From Microcaldota archaeon (GTDB lineage Archaea > Micrarchaeota > Micrarchaeia > Micrarchaeales > Micrarchaeaceae): a stretch of DNA of 13,872 nt. How positions within the stretch are numbered: position 1 is the first letter of the stretch; every line of letters begins with the position of its first letter. The position numbers and the translations under genes are program-made. Positions 1 to 6,514 of the stretch are shown one piece after another. Location of the stretch: the NCBI GenBank assembly GCA_021834865.1, contig JAKBRD010000021.1, positions 1 through 13,872 of the forward strand. Reading direction: 5' to 3'. The notes under the pieces are model-generated. The model saw only the letters and a program-made list of their open reading frames with translations. It was not told the origin of the DNA and made no database searches.

Positions 1-2395
1 AAATGCTCTTCAATTCATCCTTCGAGGAATTGACGGTATTATAATATTCCGCAGGAACATTTATATTTATTAGCTTGGCCGGTGCGTTGAGGGCCAGCTT
101 GGAATCGCTCTTGCTCTTCCTGACTATTGCTATTATGTCATTCAGAAGGTTTCCTTCGCTGTCTATATCCTCTGCTACAACCCCGCTCTCAAATATGAAT
201 CCGTTTATGACATATCCATTTGGCTTGTCCTGTGCTACATGCTTTGGAAACTTCTCTAGCATTATGCTGCTGTCGCTGAACATCGCATTTATCTCCTCTG
301 CCGCATGTGGCATTATTGGAGCGAGAGCCTTCAGGGATTCCATAAGAACATGCCTGAGCGTGAATATTGCGGCAATCTTGCTGCCCTCGCCCTTCTTGCT
401 GGTGTCGTATATCCTGTGCTTTACGTTCTCTATGTAATAGTCGCAGAATTCGTGCCAGAAGAAATTTACAAGCTTGGTAGCTGCATCATAAATGTTGTAT
501 GCTTCGTAATCTTTGTCCGCGCCTTCAAGGACTGCGTTGAGCCTTGTGAGTATCCACGCGTCAAATATATTGATGTCGTTGTGAGGCGGCTCTTCCGGGA
601 TCTTGTTCTCGCCTATCGCGTTCCTTACGAAAACAGCCGAATTGTAAGCCTTGCCTATGAAGCTTTTCGCGTATTTGACATCTTCGTAGGAGAAAACCTT
701 GTCCTTGTGCGTAGCACCGCTGAGCGCAACCCACAGCCTTACGCTGTCTATTGAATATTGCTTTGCAAGATTCAGCGGGTCAACGCCATTGCCTAGGCTC
801 TTGTGCATCTCCCTTCCGTCAGGCCCCAATACCATTCCGTGAGTAAGCATTGTCTCAAGCGGCTTGCTCCCAGTTATGGCCCATGTCCTGTATATAGTAT
901 AAAATGCCCAAGTCCTTATTATGTCAGTTCCCTGTATGCGCACAGCCGGAGGAAACGCAGACTTGAAGAACTCCTTATCGTCAGGCCATCCGCTTATGAG
1001 CATTGGCGTAATGCCGGAATCGACCCACACGTCGCACGTGTTCTTTTCGCCCTCTATGTTGGATGATCCGCACTTCGGGCATTTTTCCACCGGCGCCTTT
1101 TCAGCAGCTGGATTCACCGGTAGCATTGACTCTTCAGGGGCTATGGTCTCTCCGCAATCTGCGCAGTACCAGAACGGTATCGGAGTTCCGAATACCCTGT
1201 TCCTGGATATGTTCCAGTCCCACTCTATAAAGTTTGCCCAATCATAAAGCCTTTGCGCAGAGCTTTCGGGTATCCAGTGCATCTGCGATGCCATCTCCTT
1301 TATCTTTTCCGAATATTCCTTGGTTTTGAGGAACCATTGCATCTCAGATATCAACTCAATCGGAGTGCCGCATTTGTCGTGAACTTTCACTGTCTGGCTT
1401 ATCACGTCGCTCTTGACCAGCAGATGCGCAGCGTCAAGATCCTTCAGGACCTCTTCGCGGGCCTCATTTACCTTCATTCCCGTGTACTTGCCTGCGTTGA
1501 GAAGCCTTCCGTTCTGGTCCTCCGCCCTTATAAGCTCCAGCTTGTGCTTGTAATACATCATGACGTCCTGCTTGTCTCCGAATGTGCAAACCATCTCAGC
1601 GCCGGTGCCAAAATCCTTGTCTACGCTGTCGTCGGCTATTATCTTCACATCCCTGCCTGCCAACGGCACAGAAACCTTGCGGCCCACCATTTTCTTGTAT
1701 CTGCTATCGGAAGGATTTACGGCTACGGCTACGCATGCGTGCATCAATTCCGGCCTCGTAGTGGCTATTATTATGTCCTCTTCCGACTTTCCTGGCGAAG
1801 CGAATCTTACATGGCTGAGCTTGGTGTCTCTTTGCTTCTCTTCTGTTTCCTCTCTTGCTATCGAGCTGCTGCAGTGCGGGCACCATTCTACCGGATGGTC
1901 TGCCCTGTAAACGAACCCCTTGCTGTTCATGAGGAGCAGCGACTTCTGGACCTTGGCCCTGTAGTCTTCCCCCATGGTCGCGTATTCGTAGCGCTCGTCG
2001 AATGATGCACCAAGGTATCTCATCCCCTCCTTGAGAACCTTTATGTTTGAATTTGCCACTTCCACGCATTTGTTGTAGAATTCTTCCCTTGGCATGTTTC
2101 TTCCGTATTTCTTTTCAGTTTCTATCTCTGTCGGGAATCCCTGCGTGTCCCATCCCTGCGGGTATAGCACGTTATATCCTTTGGCCCTTCGGTAGCGTGC
2201 AATGGCATCAATGTAGCACACCCAATATGCCTGGCCCATGTGCAGGCTTCCCGTTGTGTTCGGCGGAGGAGTGTCTATTACAAATATGGGTTTTGAAGTT
2301 TCATCTTTGTTGAAGTTGAACATCTCGGCCTTTAGCCAATAATCGTTCCATTTTTCCTCTTCTTTCGGATCATAAGGCAAATAATCACATCGCAT
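1..2395 (-). CDS. valS: Valyl-tRNA synthetase, C-terminus cut by window edge
   Basis: Class I aminoacyl-tRNA synthetase charging tRNA-Val in the cytoplasm. My translation of the minus strand from ATG at 2395 gives 798 residues without a stop to base 2. In order: an N-terminal Rossmann half with DTPPPNTTGSLHMGQAYW (the HIGH motif, here HMGQ), zinc-ribbon cysteines (WCPHC), the CP1 editing domain (ATTRPELMHACVAVAV and FGTGAEMVCTFGDKQDV, typical of ValRS), a second zinc element (WYCADCGE, then CPKCGSSN), RTWAFYTIYRTWA, and a KMSKS-equivalent reading EMHKS (797-811), then the helical anticodon-binding domain. Archaeal ValRS usually runs some 60-90 residues further, so only the tail is missing. 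The ATG is preferred because a TATA-like box lies about 29 bases upstream and suggests a leaderless mRNA. ValRS identity is strong; the KMSKS variant is the only oddity. Confidence 0.95.
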   Translation of the reverse strand, partial: MRCDYLPYDPKEEEKWNDYWLKAEMFNFNKDETSKPIFVIDTPPPNTTGSLHMGQAYWVCYIDAIARYRRAKGYNVLYPQGWDTQGFPTEIETEKKYGRNMPREEFYNKCVEVANSNIKVLKEGMRYLGASFDERYEYATMGEDYRAKVQKSLLLMNSKGFVYRADHPVEWCPHCSSSIAREETEEKQRDTKLSHVRFASPGKSEEDIIIATTRPELMHACVAVAVNPSDSRYKKMVGRKVSVPLAGRDVKIIADDSVDKDFGTGAEMVCTFGDKQDVMMYYKHKLELIRAEDQNGRLLNAGKYTGMKVNEAREEVLKDLDAAHLLVKSDVISQTVKVHDKCGTPIELISEMQWFLKTKEYSEKIKEMASQMHWIPESSAQRLYDWANFIEWDWNISRNRVFGTPIPFWYCADCGETIAPEESMLPVNPAAEKAPVEKCPKCGSSNIEGEKNTCDVWVDSGITPMLISGWPDDKEFFKSAFPPAVRIQGTDIIRTWAFYTIYRTWAITGSKPLETMLTHGMVLGPDGREMHKSLGNGVDPLNLAKQYSIDSVRLWVALSGATHKDKVFSYEDVKYAKSFIGKAYNSAVFVRNAIGENKIPEEPPHNDINIFDAWILTRLNAVLEGADKDYEAYNIYDAATKLVNFFWHEFCDYYIENVKHRIYDTSKKGEGSKIAAIFTLRHVLMESLKALAPIMPHAAEEINAMFSDSSIMLEKFPKHVAQDKPNGYVINGFIFESGVVAEDIDSEGNLLNDIIAIVRKSKSDSKLALNAPAKLININVPAEYYNTVNSSKDELKSI

Positions 2396-2420
2396 GCCGG
2401 CAAGAAGCGCGGCTGACAGC

Positions 2421-2428
2421 TAATATAT
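2421..2428 (-). promoter_or_regulatory. TATA-like box of valS
   Basis: The minus strand reads ATATATTA here, centred about 29 bases upstream of the valS ATG at 2395. That spacing fits archaeal TBP/TFB promoters firing at or next to the start codon, with no leader. No Shine-Dalgarno motif lies between box and ATG. Confidence 0.45.
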
Positions 2429-2440
2429 TCCAGCTATAGA

Positions 2441-2476
2441 TTAAAAATTGTTTGCTGCAACTAGCTGCAGCAAACA
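2441..2476 (-). terminator. Hairpin plus T-run after the PH-like gene
   Basis: Bases 2449-2459 and 2466-2476 form a perfect 11-bp inverted repeat (arm GTTTGCTGCA plus one closing T-A pair) around a 6-base loop. On the minus strand it begins 3 bases after the TGA of the upstream gene (2480-2482) and is followed at once by ATTTTTAA (2448-2441). This is the layout of a bacterial-type intrinsic terminator. Archaea usually terminate on T-runs alone, so the hairpin could instead stabilise the mRNA 3' end or be a protein-binding palindrome. The T-run also lies just upstream of the valS promoter, so it could separate the two transcripts. Confidence 0.6.
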
Positions 2477-2479
2477 GGG

Positions 2480-3706
2480 TCAGTCTGTCGTTTTGCTATT
2501 TATGAAGTGCTCGAATACTTTCTTTTCCTTCTTTTTCTTCTCGTTAAGAGCCCTGGCGTTGAATATGATTGAGTTTCCCAGTATTTTCTTTGCCACTTCC
2601 TGCTTGTGTGCATCAAGCGCATTCTTAATCTCAACGCTGCTTTGCTCCTCTCCAACGTTGCTCTTTTTCTCGGCTTCTTCCTTCCTTAGAAGCCCGAAGC
2701 CTTCGGCTTTCTCCACGTGCGGCATTTCGGCACTGCGGTCTTTTGCGCTTGCGACAGTTTCCACATGGCTGCCAACAAGCCTTTCCCCGAATTCTTGGTA
2801 AACGTTGCCGGTAAATTCCTCTATGTTGAGTTCCGGGAAGCATAAGCAGTCATAGCTTGCGTATGCCGAAGGATCTCCCTCAAGCACTACGGTGTGGCTT
2901 ATATTGTTCATAGCCACATATCTCATCTCATAAGCATTCCTTGCAACCTCCTGCATTACATTCTGCTTTATGGTGCTTGCTATTGTAGCCGAAAGGCTTG
3001 ACCCTACGCTTTTTGTATTTCCGTACAGCATTCCAGCAACCGCACTGCTTCTCGAGTAAACGCTGTGCGTAAGCGTGTACAGGGCCTCTGAGCTCATAGC
3101 ACTGTATATAGTGCTTTTTATCTTAGGCATAAAGTTGAAGCTTACGTTGAGCTGTTTGCCATCGCTGTTCTTTGCGTTTACGCTCACCATCTGCTTCTTC
3201 GAATATTCTTCGGCATAAGCGTCCATGCGCTGCTTTGCTGCAGTTGCTTTCTCTTCATGGATTTCTTCTGAAATGTATTCCATGACATGCCTGGCTCCTA
3301 CTTCCATAGCCACTGTCTGCTGCTTTGCCATAATGTTCTTCTGCGCTTCCATGGTGCCTATTGCATAAGCCATGCGTGCGTCGCTGCTGAGGCTTATCAT
3401 CCTGCTTATCACTTCGAACAGGCCCAGTGCTGCCTTCCTGCTCACGTCGAAAACCTCTGGCTCCTTCCTGCCCACCAGGTTTATCTCCAATCTCCGGCCC
3501 TTCCTGACGTTGGGGAATGCTATCTTGTCATAGAACAGCGACTTGTAGCTAGAACCTGTGAACACCAGAATCCTACTGTTGGTCGCTATTATCCTGTTTT
3601 TCCCCCTGCCAAGCAGCTTTTTCCCGTACTGCGCCTCGTAGTATCTTTCCTCTTCCTCAAATAGCATCGGTTCAGAGAGCTGGTTGGCATTTTCATTGTT
3701 TGACAT
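2480..3706 (-). CDS. Unrecognised protein with PH-like N-terminal domain
   Basis: A 408-residue protein from ATG 3706; I do not recognise the full-length family. Residues about 25-100 resemble a bacterial/archaeal PH-like domain of the YokE/bPH type: RGKNRIIATNSRILVFTG is the usual strand-turn-strand ('iiaTn.Rilvf'), followed by SLFYDKIAFPNV, a strand ending in LEINLVG, and an amphipathic C-terminal helix ending in FEVISRMI. Residues about 105-180 are helical and charged, probably coiled coil. About 195-265 is a Ser/Ala/Met-rich helical part (SSAVAGMLYG, SSLSATIAST). About 270-310 looks like strands with a CLCFPELNIEEF segment, and the last 90 residues are Lys/Glu-rich. No signal peptide or clear membrane helix is seen. 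An in-frame TTG at 3730 would add 8 residues; neither start has a ribosome site. It has its own promoter and terminator-like hairpin, so it appears monocistronic. Function unknown; a scaffold or membrane-associated role is only a guess. Confidence 0.75.
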   Translation of the reverse strand: MSNNENANQLSEPMLFEEEERYYEAQYGKKLLGRGKNRIIATNSRILVFTGSSYKSLFYDKIAFPNVRKGRRLEINLVGRKEPEVFDVSRKAALGLFEVISRMISLSSDARMAYAIGTMEAQKNIMAKQQTVAMEVGARHVMEYISEEIHEEKATAAKQRMDAYAEEYSKKQMVSVNAKNSDGKQLNVSFNFMPKIKSTIYSAMSSEALYTLTHSVYSRSSAVAGMLYGNTKSVGSSLSATIASTIKQNVMQEVARNAYEMRYVAMNNISHTVVLEGDPSAYASYDCLCFPELNIEEFTGNVYQEFGERLVGSHVETVASAKDRSAEMPHVEKAEGFGLLRKEEAEKKSNVGEEQSSVEIKNALDAHKQEVAKKILGNSIIFNARALNEKKKKEKKVFEHFINSKTTD

Positions 3707-3760
3707 AAGTAAGTTTGCGCCTACATCCAAATTGGATTAGAAAGTTGTAATGCTCCTATT

Positions 3761-3770
3761 ATTTATACTT
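3761..3770 (-). promoter_or_regulatory. TATA-like box of the PH-like gene
   Basis: The minus strand reads AAGTATAAAT preceded by an A-rich stretch. Transcription would start near 3739. That gives a short leader to the in-frame TTG at 3730 or about 33 bases to ATG 3706, so the box does not settle the start codon. Confidence 0.45.
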
Positions 3771-3862
3771 TTTGTATTGTGCGTTTGTATCTCCATCATG
3801 CATCGCAACAACCATAAGTTTGTTTATTGCCCGCCTTCGAAAACCATGGACTTTGCCCGGAT

Positions 3863-3878
3863 CTGGCCAAATTGCCAG
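3863..3878. repeat. Small inverted repeat upstream of speB
   Basis: CTGGC and GCCAG flank a 6-base A/T-rich spacer (CAAATT). The repeat is centred about 22 bases upstream of the speB TATA-like element. The spacing suits a dimeric regulator site in the 188-base divergent region, but a 5-bp arm is short and could be chance. Confidence 0.3.
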
Positions 3879-3883
3879 TTTAG

Positions 3884-3897
3884 AAAAGGCTTAAATC
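3884..3897 (+). promoter_or_regulatory. BRE/TATA-like element of speB
   Basis: The stretch AAAAGG followed by CTTAAATC has its TATA-like part centred about 26 bases before ATG 3919. This predicts a leaderless speB mRNA, and no ribosome-binding motif is present in between. Confidence 0.4.
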
Positions 3898-3918
3898 AGT
3901 TAAACCGGATATCTAACC

Positions 3919-4812
3919 ATGCAAATATTGAACTCTGCGGCCCCATATAATCTTTTTGGGCTCGAAGACCAAAGTTACGAGAAAGCTAAGTTCGTGGTAC
4001 TCCCTGTGCCTTACGATTCTACAGTGAGCTATGGCTCAGGCTCTAGAGATGGGCCCGACGCCATAATAAGGGCCAGCAGGCACATGGAACTCTACAGCGA
4101 GGAGCTCGGCTTCTCCCCTGCGGATGCGGGCGTATATACTCTTGAGCAGCTTGAGCCGGACGTGAGCGGACCTGAAGCCATGGTCAAAAGAATAGCGAAG
4201 GAAGTATCTATAATAATCGATGACGGAAAGATCCCGCTTCTGCTTGGCGGCGAGCACACGATTGCCATAGGTGCCGTCAAAGCAACAGCAGATTCCAATA
4301 ACAACTTTAGCGTATTGCATTTCGATGCGCATTCCGATTCGCGAGAGGAATTCATGGGAAGCAGATACTCGCACGCATGTATAATGGCCAGAATAAGGGA
4401 GATGTGCAAGAGCACATACAGCGTAGGGGTAAGGAGCATAGACGAGCAGGGCTATTCAAAGTATTCAAAAGACATACTCTACATGAAAGACATGCGCACA
4501 ATGTCGGACGAAGCGATAGTAAACTCCATATCAAAGCACATAAAGGAAAACGTTTACATAACGATAGACTTGGATGTGCTGGATCCATCTGAAATGCCAA
4601 GCGTGGGAACGCCGGAGCCTGGAGGCATGAGGTACACAAGCCTAATTAACATCCTCTCAGGGGTCTTAAAAGGGAGAAAACTTATAGGTGCAGACATCTC
4701 AGAGCTTGCGCCAATACCCGGGATTAGGGCTCCGGACTATCTTGCAGCAAAGCTGGCCTACGCGCTTGTCGGAATGGCCGTTATAGGCACACGCAAAAAG
4801 GTGCAGAAATGA
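3919..4812 (+). CDS. speB: Agmatinase / ureohydrolase family protein
   Basis: Predicted cytoplasmic Mn-dependent ureohydrolase, most likely splitting agmatine into putrescine and urea for polyamine synthesis. The 297-residue length is normal for the family. All six metal ligands are visible: H113 (GGEHTIAIG), D136, H138 and D140 (HFDAHSD), and D217 and D219 (TIDLDVLDP), followed by the family signature VGTPEPGGM. VGVRSIDE (169-176) is also typical. The substrate loop reads EEFMGSRYSHACIMARI, a variant of the usual H-G-T/H-A-x segment of agmatinases, so arginase, guanidinobutyrase or a related activity is not excluded. The ATG start fits a TATA-like box about 26 bases upstream. The next gene overlaps its stop by 4 bases, so the two are probably co-transcribed. 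Family membership is certain; the exact substrate is inferred. Confidence 0.9.
   Translation: MQILNSAAPYNLFGLEDQSYEKAKFVVLPVPYDSTVSYGSGSRDGPDAIIRASRHMELYSEELGFSPADAGVYTLEQLEPDVSGPEAMVKRIAKEVSIIIDDGKIPLLLGGEHTIAIGAVKATADSNNNFSVLHFDAHSDSREEFMGSRYSHACIMARIREMCKSTYSVGVRSIDEQGYSKYSKDILYMKDMRTMSDEAIVNSISKHIKENVYITIDLDVLDPSEMPSVGTPEPGGMRYTSLINILSGVLKGRKLIGADISELAPIPGIRAPDYLAAKLAYALVGMAVIGTRKKVQK
4799..4803 (+). promoter_or_regulatory. Ribosome-binding site for the phosphatase gene
   Basis: AGGTG sits 5 bases before ATG 4809, inside the speB 3' end. It matches the archaeal anti-Shine-Dalgarno sequence and supports that start. Confidence 0.6.
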
Positions 4813-5426
4813 AAGTGATACTTGCAAGGCACGGCAACACGGAAGCGAACAACGCAGCTGTGCATCAATCGCCTGAAACTCCTCTTTCAAAAGAGGGCAT
4901 AGCCCAATCTGAAGCCCTTGCAAAAAAGCTAGCCAGGGTAGATATAGACCATATAATATCCAGCCCCTATGCTAGAGCAAGGCAGACTGCCGAGATAATA
5001 AATAGAAAGCTGGATAAGCAAATAGAATACGACGACTTGCTCGCTGAAATAATCAGGCCAAAGGAATTCGTAGGCAAACGAGTGGACGATCCTGAAGTGG
5101 AGAAAATCACGAAGGAAATAGAAAAACACGCCAAAAATCCGGAATGGCGCTACCCGGGGTCGGAAAACCTGAATGATTTCATAATCAGGGTAGGGAAATT
5201 CATAAAGCACTTGGAGAGCACAAACTATGGCACAGTGCTTATAATCACGCACAGCGCCGTAATAAAAACAATAATAACAGTATGCATGCTCGGCCAGGAT
5301 ATTGATATTGAGCATTATTCGAAGATTCTAGATTTCCTGCACACGAAGAATACCGGCATAAGCGAACTGAGGTATGATGATTCTGGCTGGGGGCTAATGA
5401 CATACAATGACCTGTCACACCTCTGA
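4809..5426 (+). CDS. Histidine phosphatase family protein
   Basis: A 205-residue member of the phosphoglycerate mutase-like (histidine phosphatase) superfamily. The phospho-acceptor motif is LARHGNTEAN, with R7 and H8. The second arginine is in SSPYARARQTAEII (R56), the acid/base Glu is probably E80 (LLAEIIRP), PGSEN (116-120) aligns with the usual GES segment, and the second catalytic histidine is H148 (IITHSAVIK). It is shorter than true cofactor-dependent phosphoglycerate mutase and lacks its extra insert, so a broad or small-molecule phosphatase is more likely (for example of sugar phosphates, phosphoserine or cobamide precursors); the substrate cannot be read from sequence. The start codon overlaps the speB stop in ATGA and has an AGGTG ribosome site. 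Downstream it faces the UPF0200 gene across 41 bases. Confidence 0.88.
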   Translation: MKVILARHGNTEANNAAVHQSPETPLSKEGIAQSEALAKKLARVDIDHIISSPYARARQTAEIINRKLDKQIEYDDLLAEIIRPKEFVGKRVDDPEVEKITKEIEKHAKNPEWRYPGSENLNDFIIRVGKFIKHLESTNYGTVLIITHSAVIKTIITVCMLGQDIDIEHYSKILDFLHTKNTGISELRYDDSGWGLMTYNDLSHL

Positions 5427-5467
5427 GCGTCAAGAACACTTAAAGCAGAATGCGTCCCTGTTTTGCG

Positions 5468-6055
5468 TCAATGCCCTGCGCTCTTCTTCCCGTGCTCCTT
5501 TGCCTTTTCCTCCTTTTCGCGCTGCTCTATTTCATTTAGCACTTTTTCGACCTTGCTCCTGAGCTCATCGACGCTGCCTGAGTTTCTTATTGTATATTTT
5601 GCATGATCCATGGCGCTTGCTATCCCAAACTGCTTCTCCTTCTCCTCCCTGTTTTCAAAATCGGAATAATTTTTTGGGTCGTCGTCCCTCTTCCGCTCCA
5701 CCAGCCTGTCGAATCTCATCATTTTCGGCGCTACTACTGATATTATCGTAACGTTTTCAAGCGTCTTGAAATACTTTGCCTCGTCTGCGCTCCTGAGACC
5801 CACTATGAGTATATCCTTTGCCGGGAGCTTCCTTATCTTTTCTATGGTCCATCTTGCCACGACGTCATTTCCGTATTCCTTTCTGGCGTTCAGCGAGAAA
5901 TTGCGTATGCTGTCCTTGTTGACTTCTATTCCGTTCTCTGCCATCTTTTCCTTGACTGACGCGCTCATTTCCACTTCCTTGAAGCCCTTTGCCGCAAGCA
6001 TATCTCCAACAAGGCTTTTTCCGGCTCCTGGCATTCCGGTTATGCATATTATCAT
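5468..6055 (-). CDS. UPF0200-type P-loop nucleotide kinase-like protein
   Basis: A 195-residue P-loop protein resembling the archaeal UPF0200 family, a relative of the nucleoside-monophosphate and dephospho-CoA kinases. Walker A is GMPGAGKS (residues 7-14). Further family features are the conserved RKEYGNDVVARWTIEKI stretch (about 58-74), ILIVGLRSADEAKYF (82-96, in the place of the usual 'vidGiRs.aE' strand), and a lid-like segment with RFDRLVERKRDDDPKNYSDF that carries arginines for phosphate contact. The last 25 residues are Lys/Glu-rich and look disordered. The substrate of the family is not established to my knowledge. Translation starts at ATG 6055 with TATA-like sequence about 30 bases upstream. 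It is divergent from the zinc-ribbon membrane gene and convergent with the phosphatase gene. Confidence 0.87.
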   Translation of the reverse strand: MIICITGMPGAGKSLVGDMLAAKGFKEVEMSASVKEKMAENGIEVNKDSIRNFSLNARKEYGNDVVARWTIEKIRKLPAKDILIVGLRSADEAKYFKTLENVTIISVVAPKMMRFDRLVERKRDDDPKNYSDFENREEKEKQFGIASAMDHAKYTIRNSGSVDELRSKVEKVLNEIEQREKEEKAKEHGKKSAGH

Positions 6056-6079
6056 TATAATCGCTTAGAGTTGTACGCA

Positions 6080-6100
6080 AAAACTATTATTATTTATCCG
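6080..6100. promoter_or_regulatory. Shared A/T-rich divergent promoter core
   Basis: The 69-base gap between two divergent starts holds one A/T block, ACTATTATTATTTATCC. On the plus strand TTATTTAT ends about 27-30 bases before TTG 6125. On the minus strand AAATAATAAT lies about 30-35 bases before ATG 6055. One block may thus hold overlapping TATA boxes for both genes, each mRNA being leaderless or nearly so. Confidence 0.4.
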
Positions 6101-6124
6101 GGCTAAATCTATCTTGGTGCTGAA

Positions 6125-6514
6125 TTGCCCACATCCGGCCTTGCATGCCAAAAGTGCCAATACAGGTTCAACTACAAGTTTATCCCAGGGGCTTCGCTCA
6201 CGTCAATAAGGTTCGGAAGCAAAAGGTACATGCGCTGCCCGAAATGCAACAAGTGGTCAATGTTCGACCTCTCAAGGCCGCCTGTTCCTGGCCTTCAAAA
6301 GTATTCGGATTCCAAAGCGTTCGCAAGATACGCTCCATTTTTGATAGTGCCGCTTTTCGCATGGGCGGTTTTTCTTGTCATTATGTCAAATTCGCTTTTG
6401 GGCTACGGCCCTGCTTTGACGATTATCATATACGTAGTGCCTGCATTGGCGCTCGCAATAGCTCCGATACTATTTATAACAAAAAAGGCAAAACTAGTAA
6501 AAATCAAGGGCTGA
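6125..6514 (+). CDS. Zinc-ribbon protein with two membrane helices
   Basis: A 129-residue protein, not recognised by name. A small zinc ribbon is formed by C8-x2-C11 and C38-x2-C41 (CQKC and CPKC), with basic, aromatic residues between the pairs. Two hydrophobic segments follow (about 70-90 and 96-118), and a short Lys-rich tail. This suggests a small membrane protein with both ends in the cytoplasm and a metal-binding head. The start is TTG at 6125, because the next in-frame ATG (residue 37) would cut the ribbon in half and a TATA-like box stands about 30 bases upstream. Its stop codon directly abuts the stop of the convergent malic enzyme gene, with no base between. Function unknown. Confidence 0.8.
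   Translation: MPTSGLACQKCQYRFNYKFIPGASLTSIRFGSKRYMRCPKCNKWSMFDLSRPPVPGLQKYSDSKAFARYAPFLIVPLFAWAVFLVIMSNSLLGYGPALTIIIYVVPALALAIAPILFITKKAKLVKIKG
6478..6504 (-). terminator. T-rich tract downstream of malic enzyme gene
   Basis: Read on the minus strand, the 3' end of the opposing gene gives TTTTTAC, GTTTTG and TTTTTT in close succession, starting about 11 bases after the malic enzyme stop. Clustered T-runs of this kind act as archaeal terminators. Here they would lie inside the neighbouring coding region, where they encode Lys-rich residues. Confidence 0.35.

Noticed and set aside
1253..2005. Open frame of 250 codons on the plus strand
   Set aside because: It lies wholly antisense to valS, whose motifs cover this region. 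Its translation has no recognisable domain, is rich in His, Tyr and Leu as expected of an antisense shadow, and has no promoter or ribosome site.
3750..3950. Possible small membrane protein starting MLLLFILF
   Set aside because: It begins next to the TATA-like box of the opposite gene, runs over the speB start in another frame, has only one hydrophobic stretch from A/T-rich promoter sequence, and lacks its own start signals.
5427..5467. GCGTC-like direct repeats between two convergent genes
   Set aside because: Three short GCGTC occurrences in a 41-base gap have irregular spacing and differing flanks, so chance is sufficient.
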